A stretch of 64,000 bases of DNA from JAFDVL01 sp964631865. GTDB taxonomy: Bacteria > Acidobacteriota > Blastocatellia > RBC074. Under the pieces are notes generated by a model. The model ran no database searches. It was not told the DNA's origin and saw nothing but the letters and a program-made list of their open reading frames with translations. The stretch lies in NCBI GenBank assembly GCA_964631865.1, contig CAZWAK010000001.1, positions 62,001-126,000 of the forward strand, read 5' to 3'. Below, piece by piece: positions 51,454-59,075 of this stretch (within the stretch, counting starts at the first letter, position 1; each line of letters opens with the position of its first letter). Made by a program: the position numbers and the translations under genes.

Positions 51454-52341
51454 ATGAGAAAAAGTGTTTTGCTGTTCTTCTTTTTGTGCTTGTCGAGTGC
51501 TATTGCGGCGCAATCAACCCGCGCCGCCGAACAATTCAATCAGCGCGGGTTGCGCTTGTTCGATCAAGGCGACATTGAGGGCGCGATTGCCGAATTTGAT
51601 CACCTCCTCGAACTCGTCACCAGCTTTGGCGCGACTCGCAACAGCAATCCGAGCGTCGCGATCATTGACCCACGTGCTGCCTACGCCTACAGCAATCGCG
51701 GCGTAGCGCGGTACAACAAAGGCGATTTGGCAGGCGCCAAAGCGGATTTCGACAAAGCCCTGCGCATCAATCCGCGCCTGGCCCAAGTCTGGCACAACCG
51801 CGCCATCGTGCTACAGGAGCGGAACGATTTGGCGGGCGCGCTACACGACTACGACAAAGCCATCGCGTTGCAACCGCGCTACGAGAAAGCCTTATACAAT
51901 CGCGGCGTTGTCCATCTGTGGCGCGCGGCATACGCCGAGGCGATTCAGGATTTCAACGACACGCTTGCGATCAATCCGCGCTCTGCCGCCGCTTACAGCA
52001 ATCGCGGCACGGCCCTTTTTGCCTTGCACAAACCAGCCGAGGCCATAGCCGATTTTGACCGTGCGATTGCACTGGATGCCAACCTCGCCGAAGCCTATCG
52101 CAATCGCGGAATCGTGAAGATGCAACAAGGCGATTTGGACGGCGCAGTGGCGGACTTCACTTCCACGATTGCGAAGAATCCGCAGTTGGCGCTCGCCTAT
52201 GCCAATCGCGGCATCGCCTATTTGCGGCAAGGCAAGCAAGCCCTTGCCGAACAGGATTTCGCGCAATGCTTGAAGCTGGATTCGTCGCTGCAATCCGCGT
52301 TGCAAGAACAGATTCGTCAAATCAAAGAACGACAAAAATAA
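51454..52341 (+). CDS. Exported TPR protein
   Basis: The 295-residue protein has a signal peptide (MRKSVLLFFFLCLSSAIAAQ) and six or seven tetratricopeptide repeats. These are recognisable by the period-34 motif A.Y.NRG and G....A..DF..A, as in AYAYSNRGVARYNKGDLAGA, RYEKALYNRGVVHLWRA and AYSNRGTALFALHKPAEAI. It is a protein-binding scaffold, probably in the periplasm. GGAGGGG lies just before the ATG at 51454. It is divergent from the sigma-factor gene and convergent with the CHAT gene. Together the four genes look like a stress-response module. Confidence 0.9.
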   Translation: MRKSVLLFFFLCLSSAIAAQSTRAAEQFNQRGLRLFDQGDIEGAIAEFDHLLELVTSFGATRNSNPSVAIIDPRAAYAYSNRGVARYNKGDLAGAKADFDKALRINPRLAQVWHNRAIVLQERNDLAGALHDYDKAIALQPRYEKALYNRGVVHLWRAAYAEAIQDFNDTLAINPRSAAAYSNRGTALFALHKPAEAIADFDRAIALDANLAEAYRNRGIVKMQQGDLDGAVADFTSTIAKNPQLALAYANRGIAYLRQGKQALAEQDFAQCLKLDSSLQSALQEQIRQIKERQK

Positions 52342-52356
52342 CCGGAGCTCCCAGGG

Positions 52357-52486
52357 CTAGTGCTTTGTAATTCAAGTTGTTGAAGGTAACGCGATTTGGC
52401 AAATCGCGGGGCTGCTCCTAGGGACGCACGCGATTTAGCAAATCGCGCTACGACTTTCCCAAAAAACTAAGTTTACAGAGCACTAG
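52357..52486. repeat. Nested REP element between TPR and CHAT genes
   Basis: Outer arms 52357-52370 and 52473-52486 (CTAGTGCTTTGTAA; 13 of 14 paired) enclose a double REP copy. The REP arms are 52386-52408 and 52429-52451, with cores CGCGATTTGGCAAATCGCG and CGCGATTTAGCAAATCGCG. The right outer arm contains the stop codon of the CHAT gene (52483-52485). This fills the gap between the two convergent genes. Confidence 0.9.
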
Positions 52487-55400
52487 CGCCACTCTCCTTG
52501 CAACACAAAGCCGCCCCAATAAAACGGCGACTGCCATTGCTTCTGCTGCCACATTTCCAGTTGCGCTTTTCGTAACGCCGCCGCCGGACGCAGTTTTTCC
52601 TGCAACATCCCACGATAGAATTTCTTCATCAGCACCGACGTCGCGTAATCGTCCACGCGCCACAAACTCGCCACCACGCGCGCCGCGCCCGCGTACATAA
52701 AGCCGCGCGTCAAGCCGATCATGCCTTCGCCTTTGATGTCTTTGCCCAAGCCGGTTTGGCACGCACTCAGCACGACCAAATCGGCAGGCAATTGCAAGTT
52801 GTAGATTTCGTGCAAGCGCAGAAAACCATCTTGCGGCTGACCCGCTTCATCTACGAGCGAAAAGACCAAGCCGGATAATTCCGGTCGTTCGGCATTCAGT
52901 AAGCCGTGTGTCGCAAAATGCACGATGCGGTATTGTCGCAAGGCAGTGCTCATCGCTTCCGCACGGCTGGCCTTGAAATCCAAGGCTTTGAAGCGGTCAG
53001 CCGCAGGCACAGCCGCCGCAATCGCCTCGGCTTCGTCGCGCGATAAGATGAGGCGCGCCAAGCCTTCTCGCGCCTCGAAACTGCGTAACGACCGTTCGAG
53101 TGGCGAAGCTATTCCCGGCGCGGCCTTCGGTTCGTTCTTGCCCAACGTTTTTGCCTTGACGCGCGGATCGTTCATTGCAAACACCGGGTCAGCCAACACC
53201 GCCACAGCTTTCGGCGCGGCTTGACGCTTGGCCAATTCCTGTCGCAGCAACATCATCACTGATACGGATGGCACGTTGATGATTTCGTGATGCACGATGA
53301 GTGGCTGGTGGCTGGTGGCTAGTGGTTGGCGTTGTTTTTTACCAGCCACCGACCACCGACCACCAGCCACCGGATCAGGCAAGGCCCCGAACGGCAAATA
53401 CTGCAACGCTTCGGGCGCAACGATGAGCAGGCGTTTTGTGCGGAGATGTGCGGCGACGGGGGCAAGCAGCATTTGACTGAGCGCGGCGGCTTCGGTTTGG
53501 TATTGCGCGGCGGCTGCGGCCAGTCGCTTTTGTTGTTGCGCTGCCGACAGCCCCGTCAATCGCTGTGGCGTCGTCAGCAATTCATACACGCGGCGCGTGA
53601 GCTTCGTGATTTCGTCGCGCGCGGGCAGTTCATACGCCTTGATGGCATCCGGCGTAATCGCCCACACAAAGCTGCGCGTTTCGCCGAGCGCGTAGGCCAG
53701 CAACATCGTGTCCGCATCCAGCAATTGCGTTTGAATTTCGCGCAACGTAGGCGGTTGCGGTTCGGTCAGCTCAGCAAAGCGCGGATTGGCTTGGCGAATC
53801 CGCGCGCGTACTTGGCGCAGGTCGTCGAGCGTATCGTTGATGGCTGGTTGATTGGCTTCCAGCAATTGTTCTTTGCGCGGATCGTTCGGGCGTGGCGTGA
53901 GATCATTGAGCTTCTGTTGCAGCGTTGCTTCGCGTGCGAGTAAGGCTGGATCAACGTCTGAGCGAATCTTGGCGCGGGCTTCGTTCAGCAAATCCAGCAA
54001 CGATCTGGCGCGTGCGCGTTCCGTTGCGGTAAAGGCTTCCTCAAGTAATGACGCTTCGGGTTTCTGCCGATACATTTGCATTAGCAAATCCGCATAGAAG
54101 CTATATGCCCGCGCCAAATTGGTTGATACATTTGTGCGATATTCCTGATCGCTCAACCGCGCGCGCAGGGATTCTTTGATACGAATCGTCTCTTCGATGC
54201 GCGCCCGCGCTTCTACCAATCTTCCCGCCTTGCTGAGAAAATTTGCCAATCCACGCAACAGATTCGCCGACCCATCGAAGTCGCCATTGAAGTTGCGCAC
54301 GGCCTCTTCCTGCAAGGCTATCGCTTTGTCAAAATCTCCCAGCACGGAATAGACGTTCGCAATGCTGGATTTCAAACCATTGCGCGGTAATTGCGACATT
54401 GACTGGCTGAGTTGCAACGCCCGTTCTGCCGAGGCCAGTGCCGCCTCACGTTGCCTGTTATGCGCCTGCCAAATCGCCAGCGTCGAGAGCGGCTCTGCTT
54501 CAAACGGATCATTCAGTTCATGAAACAGTGCGCGCGATTTTTCATACATTGCCAGGAACTCCTGCTGTCGGACAGGGTCTGTTCTCATCACTTGCATCGC
54601 ACTGAGGAACCCTTCCTTGAAAGCGATGAGATTGGGCAATTCCGCGAGAATGCTGGCTTGCGTCCGTTTGGCTCCCGCTTTTTCCGCCACGCGCAACGCC
54701 TGCATCACATAATCCAGCGCTTTGGTATTTTCCTCCATCCAGCTATAGGTACTAGCGATGCTTTGCAGTGTTTCAGCTTCCTGCGTTGAGTCTTTCAGTT
54801 CACGGACAATGGCCAATCGTTGCGCGTGTGCGTCCAATGATTTTTCCACTTGCCGCAAGCGCAGATATTGCAGCCCCAACATATTCCACGCCCAAGCTTG
54901 CAAGGGGCGGTCACCAAGCCGTTGCCAGATGGCCAGTTCCTGCAATTTGTAAGTTACGGCGGTTTGATATTCCCGCACCTGATAATATTGAAAGCTGATG
55001 TCCTGCAATATATATCCCAGTCGTCGCTGATCGCCTCTTGCCTGCAACAGTGCGATTAGTTGCTGATGATAGTCAGCCGATTGGGTGAAATTTCGTTGCA
55101 GGCCGGCGTGCCACCCCAACAGTCGCAATATATCAAGAAGTGCCACCGTGTCGCCGTCATTGCGATAGAGTCGGAGCCATTCGTGCGCTTGTTTGATGCC
55201 CTCGGTCTTTTCTTCCTCATTGTTGGAATAGCCGCGCTGTATTGCCCAGGCAAGCAAAATCTGCGCTTGAAAAACCCGCTTCTCTGTCTCCGTCGCCGAA
55301 TGCAAAGAGGCAATCCTCACACTGTATTTTCCGGGCGGGATGTTTCTGGCATTGGGCAGCACTCTCGGTGCGATCCAGAGGCGATAATCTCCGGTGACAT

Positions 55401-55728
55401 CTGCCACAATGATCGCTCGATCAGTTCCCGTTGTTTCAATTTCGAGGTCGTGCCAGAACAAATATTTGCCATCCGGCGCGAACACATTCAGCAAGACATT
55501 GATGCCGCGTTGTTCGACTTCGATGCGCGCGCATTGTCCGGCTTGTAAGTGGATTTTGTAGTTGTGTGATTGCCCGACCGCAAGCTCACGTTCCTGCAGT
55601 TTGCCGGGTTCCAGTTGGACGGCAGTTTCCGGTGTCTGCGCGTTCAGCAAGACAGACCCGATTGCCAACCAGACGATGCCCCAAATTTGAAGGAATGATT
55701 TGCGACGCTTACCAATGATGTTCTGCAT
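52483..55728 (-). CDS. Exported TPR-CHAT protease-like protein
   Basis: The 1081-residue protein has an N-terminal signal/anchor (LQIWGIVWLAIGSVLLNAQT), a PPC-like beta domain (about 40-140, PGKLQERELAVGQSHNYKIHL), about 10 TPR-like helices (150-560) and a C-terminal CHAT peptidase domain. The catalytic His is in IVHFATHGLLN and the catalytic Cys in LVVLSACQTGLG. CHAT proteases are caspase-like; cytosolic relatives act in regulated proteolysis and defence, but exported TPR-CHAT proteins have no known target. A low-complexity palindrome is inserted before the peptidase core (residues about 785-813). The promoter motif upstream links it to the sigma factor. Confidence 0.92.
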   Translation of the reverse strand: MQNIIGKRRKSFLQIWGIVWLAIGSVLLNAQTPETAVQLEPGKLQERELAVGQSHNYKIHLQAGQCARIEVEQRGINVLLNVFAPDGKYLFWHDLEIETTGTDRAIIVADVTGDYRLWIAPRVLPNARNIPPGKYSVRIASLHSATETEKRVFQAQILLAWAIQRGYSNNEEEKTEGIKQAHEWLRLYRNDGDTVALLDILRLLGWHAGLQRNFTQSADYHQQLIALLQARGDQRRLGYILQDISFQYYQVREYQTAVTYKLQELAIWQRLGDRPLQAWAWNMLGLQYLRLRQVEKSLDAHAQRLAIVRELKDSTQEAETLQSIASTYSWMEENTKALDYVMQALRVAEKAGAKRTQASILAELPNLIAFKEGFLSAMQVMRTDPVRQQEFLAMYEKSRALFHELNDPFEAEPLSTLAIWQAHNRQREAALASAERALQLSQSMSQLPRNGLKSSIANVYSVLGDFDKAIALQEEAVRNFNGDFDGSANLLRGLANFLSKAGRLVEARARIEETIRIKESLRARLSDQEYRTNVSTNLARAYSFYADLLMQMYRQKPEASLLEEAFTATERARARSLLDLLNEARAKIRSDVDPALLAREATLQQKLNDLTPRPNDPRKEQLLEANQPAINDTLDDLRQVRARIRQANPRFAELTEPQPPTLREIQTQLLDADTMLLAYALGETRSFVWAITPDAIKAYELPARDEITKLTRRVYELLTTPQRLTGLSAAQQQKRLAAAAAQYQTEAAALSQMLLAPVAAHLRTKRLLIVAPEALQYLPFGALPDPVAGGRWSVAGKKQRQPLATSHQPLIVHHEIINVPSVSVMMLLRQELAKRQAAPKAVAVLADPVFAMNDPRVKAKTLGKNEPKAAPGIASPLERSLRSFEAREGLARLILSRDEAEAIAAAVPAADRFKALDFKASRAEAMSTALRQYRIVHFATHGLLNAERPELSGLVFSLVDEAGQPQDGFLRLHEIYNLQLPADLVVLSACQTGLGKDIKGEGMIGLTRGFMYAGAARVVASLWRVDDYATSVLMKKFYRGMLQEKLRPAAALRKAQLEMWQQKQWQSPFYWGGFVLQGEWR
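53300..53373. repeat. Inverted repeat GTGGCTGG / CCAGCCAC inside the CHAT gene
   Basis: Arms 53300-53330 (GTGGCTGGTGGCTGGTGGC) and 53343-53373 (CCACCGACCACCAGCCACC) are imperfect reverse complements around a 12-base loop. They are translated in frame as GGRWSVAGKKQRQPLATSHQ. The insertion sits in a loop between PFGALPDP and IVHHEIINVPS, two conserved CHAT segments. Confidence 0.88.
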
Positions 55729-56066
55729 AACGGCTTCCCCCCAAGCCAAAATTTCAGTTCATCAAAGACCTCGAAAAAAGTCCGACACTTTTTCGGCGGC
55801 TCTGACACTTCCTATTGGAAGCGCAGGCAAGCAGTGTCAGTGCCAATGAGAGATGCCGTGTTGGGCGGTCAAGGTGTACGAGGAAGAACCTGCAAGTGAA
55901 TCCTTTACACAAATGTCTCAACGGTCTTGTCTGCCTTCCGTTTTTTATCGGCTGCGGCGGCAGTGTAGCACAATGCAATGAGGACACAAGCCGGGTATCG
56001 GGTAGCGCGCTTTGCTCGCGTCGCGGCGGTTTTGCGGTGCGTGCCAGCGATTTGGCAAAGCGCTTT
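55729..56066. other. CHAT promoter region and divergent REP-like element
   Basis: No supported ORF lies here. The 26-base motif shared with the sigma-factor gene is at 55783-55808. Next to it is a dyad GACACT (55804) and AGTGTC (55833) around TTCC-TATT-GGAA. At 56001-56063 the sequence GGTAGCGCGCTTTGC and GCGATTTGGCAAAGCGC looks like a degenerate REP copy ending at the stop codon of the Uma2 gene. Confidence 0.55.
55783..55808 (-). promoter_or_regulatory. CHAT-gene promoter motif shared with the sigma-factor gene
   Basis: CGCCGAAAAAGTGTCG on the minus strand, 55 bases before the CHAT start, matches the motif before the sigma-factor gene exactly over 16 bases. GTG also begins the 26-base frame in both. 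AAGTGTC occurs twice here, 20 bases apart. Confidence 0.55.
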
Positions 56067-56777
56067 TCATTTGCGGGCTTTGGCTAATTGGCGGGCGAAA
56101 GCTTTGTGCGCAGGCGCGGCGAGGCCGGTTTGCAGCGTTTTGAGGGCTTTGGCCACATCGCCTTTCAGCATCGCTTTCGTATCCAGATCAAGGCCGGGGA
56201 ACAGCTGGCTGCGCAGAATGCCTTTGGCGTCTGGTTTTACTTCGACATACTCTTCGTTTTCCAAGCGAAACCAAACGATTTTCTCTTCGTAAATTTGCCA
56301 GACGATGTATTCCTGCACGCGATTGCGCCGATAGGCTTTTTTCTTGTCGTGTAGGTCATACGCCGAACTGCTCGCCGCGATTTCGACAATCAATTCGGGC
56401 GCGCCTTCCACATAACCATCGGCACTCGTAATGGTGTTGCCACTTTCTTCCAAACGCAAGTACACATCGGGCTGCGGATCGTTGTCGGGGTCAAGGCGAA
56501 CCGTGGCGTTATCACCTGCGATGACGCCAGGAGTGTTCGCCGCATAGACGCCTAAAATCGTATTCATTCGGCTATGAATTTCAGCGTGGGCTTTGCTGAC
56601 GGGTGATGGCAAGACGATTCCTTCGATCAATTCGGCTTTTTTGGTGTGCGGCATGGCGTGATAGCGGCGCTCGAATTCGGCGCGCGTTAGACGATCCCCG
56701 GAATGCAAACTGGGGATGGCACGAGCGGGGCTGACCGACGAAGCGAGGGGTTCTGCGGTGACGAATTCCAGAGTCAT
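56067..56777 (-). CDS. Uma2 family (DUF820) PD-(D/E)XK-fold protein
   Basis: The 236-residue protein has the core YHAMPHTKKAELIEGIVLPS, PQPDVYLRLEE (Asp), PELIVEIAASSSAYDLHDKK (Glu-x-Ala-like active-site strand) and QEYIVWQIYEEKIVWF. It resembles the product at 9618-10169 in fold but is clearly a different subgroup with an extra C-terminal helix pair (AKALKTLQTG). Predicted nuclease; no activity known. GGAGA lies before the ATG at 56777. Confidence 0.88.
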   Translation of the reverse strand: MTLEFVTAEPLASSVSPARAIPSLHSGDRLTRAEFERRYHAMPHTKKAELIEGIVLPSPVSKAHAEIHSRMNTILGVYAANTPGVIAGDNATVRLDPDNDPQPDVYLRLEESGNTITSADGYVEGAPELIVEIAASSSAYDLHDKKKAYRRNRVQEYIVWQIYEEKIVWFRLENEEYVEVKPDAKGILRSQLFPGLDLDTKAMLKGDVAKALKTLQTGLAAPAHKAFARQLAKARK

Positions 56778-56950
56778 AAATTTCTCCTGACAGGCACGGC
56801 GATTAGAGAGGAATCCCTTTTCACAAACCACTCGCGTTCCACATAACTTGCACGCTTCGCCCGCATCGCTGATAATCGCCTATCTTTCATGAGCAGTCCT
56901 TTGTAACTCCTGAGATTATCTGGTGCAGGTTTGAGAGAATCGTTTCAAGT

Positions 56951-58552
56951 ATGAATAAATTGTCATTTGTCTTCATCGCTTTGCTCATCGGCGGGCTGAT
57001 TGCAGCCTGCAAAGAAAAACCCAAAAACGAACAACTCGTGATGCTGCTGGAAAAAAACGTCACGACGTTTGATCCGCGCAAGAGCGCCGATTCTGCCGAC
57101 GCACGGATGCAGCAACTGATCTTCAATGGACTCACGCGCAAGAACGAAAAGTTTGAGGCGGTCGGCGATCTGGCCGAGAGTTTTACTTCGTCGCCCGATT
57201 ATAAAACCTGGACGTTCAAGCTGCGGCAGGGCATCAAGTTTCACAACGGCAAAACGCTGACTTCAGCGGACGTGAAATACACCTTTGAGACATTGATGGC
57301 TCCGGGCTTTGGTTCGCCGAAAGCGGGTGACTTCACGGCGACCGCAGCGCAACCAGTAGCGAGTCCCGGCGCAAGCCCAGCGGCGAGTCCAGCGGCCAGC
57401 ACGCGCCCCACGTTGATTCCGCTCTTGCAAATCGAAACGCCTGATCCGAACACGGTCGTCTTCAAATGCACGAATCCGATGCCCGGTTTACCGAATCAGA
57501 TTTTGCCCGTCGGCATCATTCCCGAAGGCACGGGCGAAACCCAAGCCAAAACGCCTGTCGGCACGGGGCCATTCAAGCTCGTCAGCTTCACGTCGGATCA
57601 GGATGTGCAATTGACGGCGTTCGATGAATACTTCGGCGGCAAGCCTTCTGTGCCCGCGATTCGCGTCAAGATCGTGCCCGACAACAGCACGCGCGAAGCC
57701 GAGTTTCGCAAAGGCTCGGCGGACGCAGGCATCAACCTCGATCTTGAACCCGTCACCGTTGAGCAATTGAAAAAAGCCCCCGGCGTCAAAGTCATTCAAT
57801 CCGACGGCACGAATCTCGCGCATCTGGGCATCAACACGACCGACCCGGTTTTGAAGGACGTGAAAGTCCGCCAAGCCATCGCGTATGGCATTGACCGCGA
57901 CGCGCTCATCCGCGACTTGTTTTTAGGGCAAGCGAAGCCTGCAAACAGCGTTCTGCCCGTGAATCAATGGGCGTACGAACCCGATGTGACCGTGTACAAC
58001 TACGATCCTGAAAAGGCGAAGAAGTTGTTGGACGAAGCGGGCAAGAAACAAACGGGCGATGCGCCGCGCTTCAAATTGACGCTGAAGACTTCATCTATTT
58101 CGATCTCGAAAAAGGTCGGCGAGGTGATGCAGGAACAGTTGCGTAAGATCGGCATTGATTTAGCGATCCAATCGCTCGAAAACCAGAAGCTGACGCAGGA
58201 CATCACCGAAGGCAATTTCCAGCTTTACTATCGGCAGATGGTCGGCGCGAATCAGAGCACGGACATGTTCAAGTTCGCGTATCACACGAAATCCATTCCG
58301 CCGAATGGACAAAACCGCATGCGCTACAGCAATCCCAAGCTCGACAAATTGATTGACGACGCGATGCTCGCGCCTGCCGACCAACGCAAAGCGATGTATT
58401 CCGAAATTCAGAAAATTCTAGCGACCGACGTGCCGCAAATTTATCTGTGGTATCCGGCAGCCATCACCGTCCACCGCGACCGCTCGACCGGATTGGTGCA
58501 AGACCCGTCCGGCGATTGGAGCGTGGTGCGGAATGTGAAGTTGACCCCGTAA
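56951..58552 (+). CDS. Peptide/nickel-type ABC transporter substrate-binding lipoprotein
   Basis: The 533-residue SBP_bac_5 protein has a lipobox (GGLIAAC, Cys at about residue 24). Binding-fold signature stretches are NVTTFDPRKSADSADARMQ, LAESFTSSPDYKTWTFKLRQ, IKFHNGKTLTSADVKYTFE and VRQAIAYGIDRDALIRDL. A low-complexity Ala/Ser/Pro stretch (SPGASPAASPAAS, about residue 135-150) interrupts a loop. It normally binds oligopeptides for an ABC importer, but no permease or ATPase gene is adjacent. A toxin/antitoxin-like pair follows after two bases. Confidence 0.9.
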   Translation: MNKLSFVFIALLIGGLIAACKEKPKNEQLVMLLEKNVTTFDPRKSADSADARMQQLIFNGLTRKNEKFEAVGDLAESFTSSPDYKTWTFKLRQGIKFHNGKTLTSADVKYTFETLMAPGFGSPKAGDFTATAAQPVASPGASPAASPAASTRPTLIPLLQIETPDPNTVVFKCTNPMPGLPNQILPVGIIPEGTGETQAKTPVGTGPFKLVSFTSDQDVQLTAFDEYFGGKPSVPAIRVKIVPDNSTREAEFRKGSADAGINLDLEPVTVEQLKKAPGVKVIQSDGTNLAHLGINTTDPVLKDVKVRQAIAYGIDRDALIRDLFLGQAKPANSVLPVNQWAYEPDVTVYNYDPEKAKKLLDEAGKKQTGDAPRFKLTLKTSSISISKKVGEVMQEQLRKIGIDLAIQSLENQKLTQDITEGNFQLYYRQMVGANQSTDMFKFAYHTKSIPPNGQNRMRYSNPKLDKLIDDAMLAPADQRKAMYSEIQKILATDVPQIYLWYPAAITVHRDRSTGLVQDPSGDWSVVRNVKLTP

Positions 58553-58554
58553 CA

Positions 58555-58842
58555 ATGAAGCTCCGTTTTTACATTGATCCAGCCACTTCTCTTCCGCACA
58601 TCTACAATCACAATGTGACCGAAGAAGAGGTTGAAGATGTGCTAAGCTTTCCCAGCGAGGATCGTCCGGGACGTGAAGGCTCACGCATCGCGCTTGGACA
58701 AGCAGCGAACGGACGCTATCTCCGCGTCATCTATGTCCCTGACCCGCAACCAGACAGCGTCTTTGTGATTACGGCATATCAATTGGAAGGGAAACCATTA
58801 GCTGCTTTTCGGCGGCGACGTAAAAAGAAGCGAGGTAAGTGA
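58555..58842 (+). CDS. Small DUF4258/BrnT-like protein
   Basis: The 95-residue basic-tailed protein shows HNVTEEEVEDVLSFPSEDRP, the IALGQAANGRYLRVIYVPD beta core and FVITAYQLEG. This is the order of helix and strands in DUF4258 and related RelE/BrnT-fold toxin-like proteins. It begins two bases after the ABC-binding protein stop, and its own stop overlaps the start of the next gene (TGATG). That arrangement is typical of type II toxin-antitoxin pairs, but toxicity is not shown. The C-terminal RRRRKKKRGK suggests RNA or ribosome contact. Confidence 0.6.
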   Translation: MKLRFYIDPATSLPHIYNHNVTEEEVEDVLSFPSEDRPGREGSRIALGQAANGRYLRVIYVPDPQPDSVFVITAYQLEGKPLAAFRRRRKKKRGK

Positions 58843-59060
58843 TGAAACAGAATCAATTTCCTACGAATTGGGAGGAACAACGAGTCCAGCGGGTGCTGGC
58901 TCATTATGAAACGCAGACTGAGGATGAAGCCGTCCTGGAAGACGAAGCTGCATTTGAAAATCAGTCGGCCACTTTTATGGAAATTCCTGAAGACCTGTTG
59001 CCTATCGTTAGGGAGTTGATCGCTCAGCATCAGGCCAATCGGGAACTTCAGATTCGATAA
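58842..59060 (+). CDS. Small acidic partner (antitoxin-like) of the 58555 protein
   Basis: The 72-residue acidic helical protein (MKQNQFPTNWEEQRVQRVLA, then ETQTEDEAVLEDEAA) has no recognised domain. It starts at the ATG overlapping the upstream stop. Acidic charge, short length and coupling with a basic RelE/BrnT-like protein fit an antitoxin role, but no DNA-binding motif is obvious. The gnd gene follows 15 bases later. Confidence 0.55.
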   Translation: MKQNQFPTNWEEQRVQRVLAHYETQTEDEAVLEDEAAFENQSATFMEIPEDLLPIVRELIAQHQANRELQIR

Positions 59061-59075
59061 ATTTCAGGAGCAACC

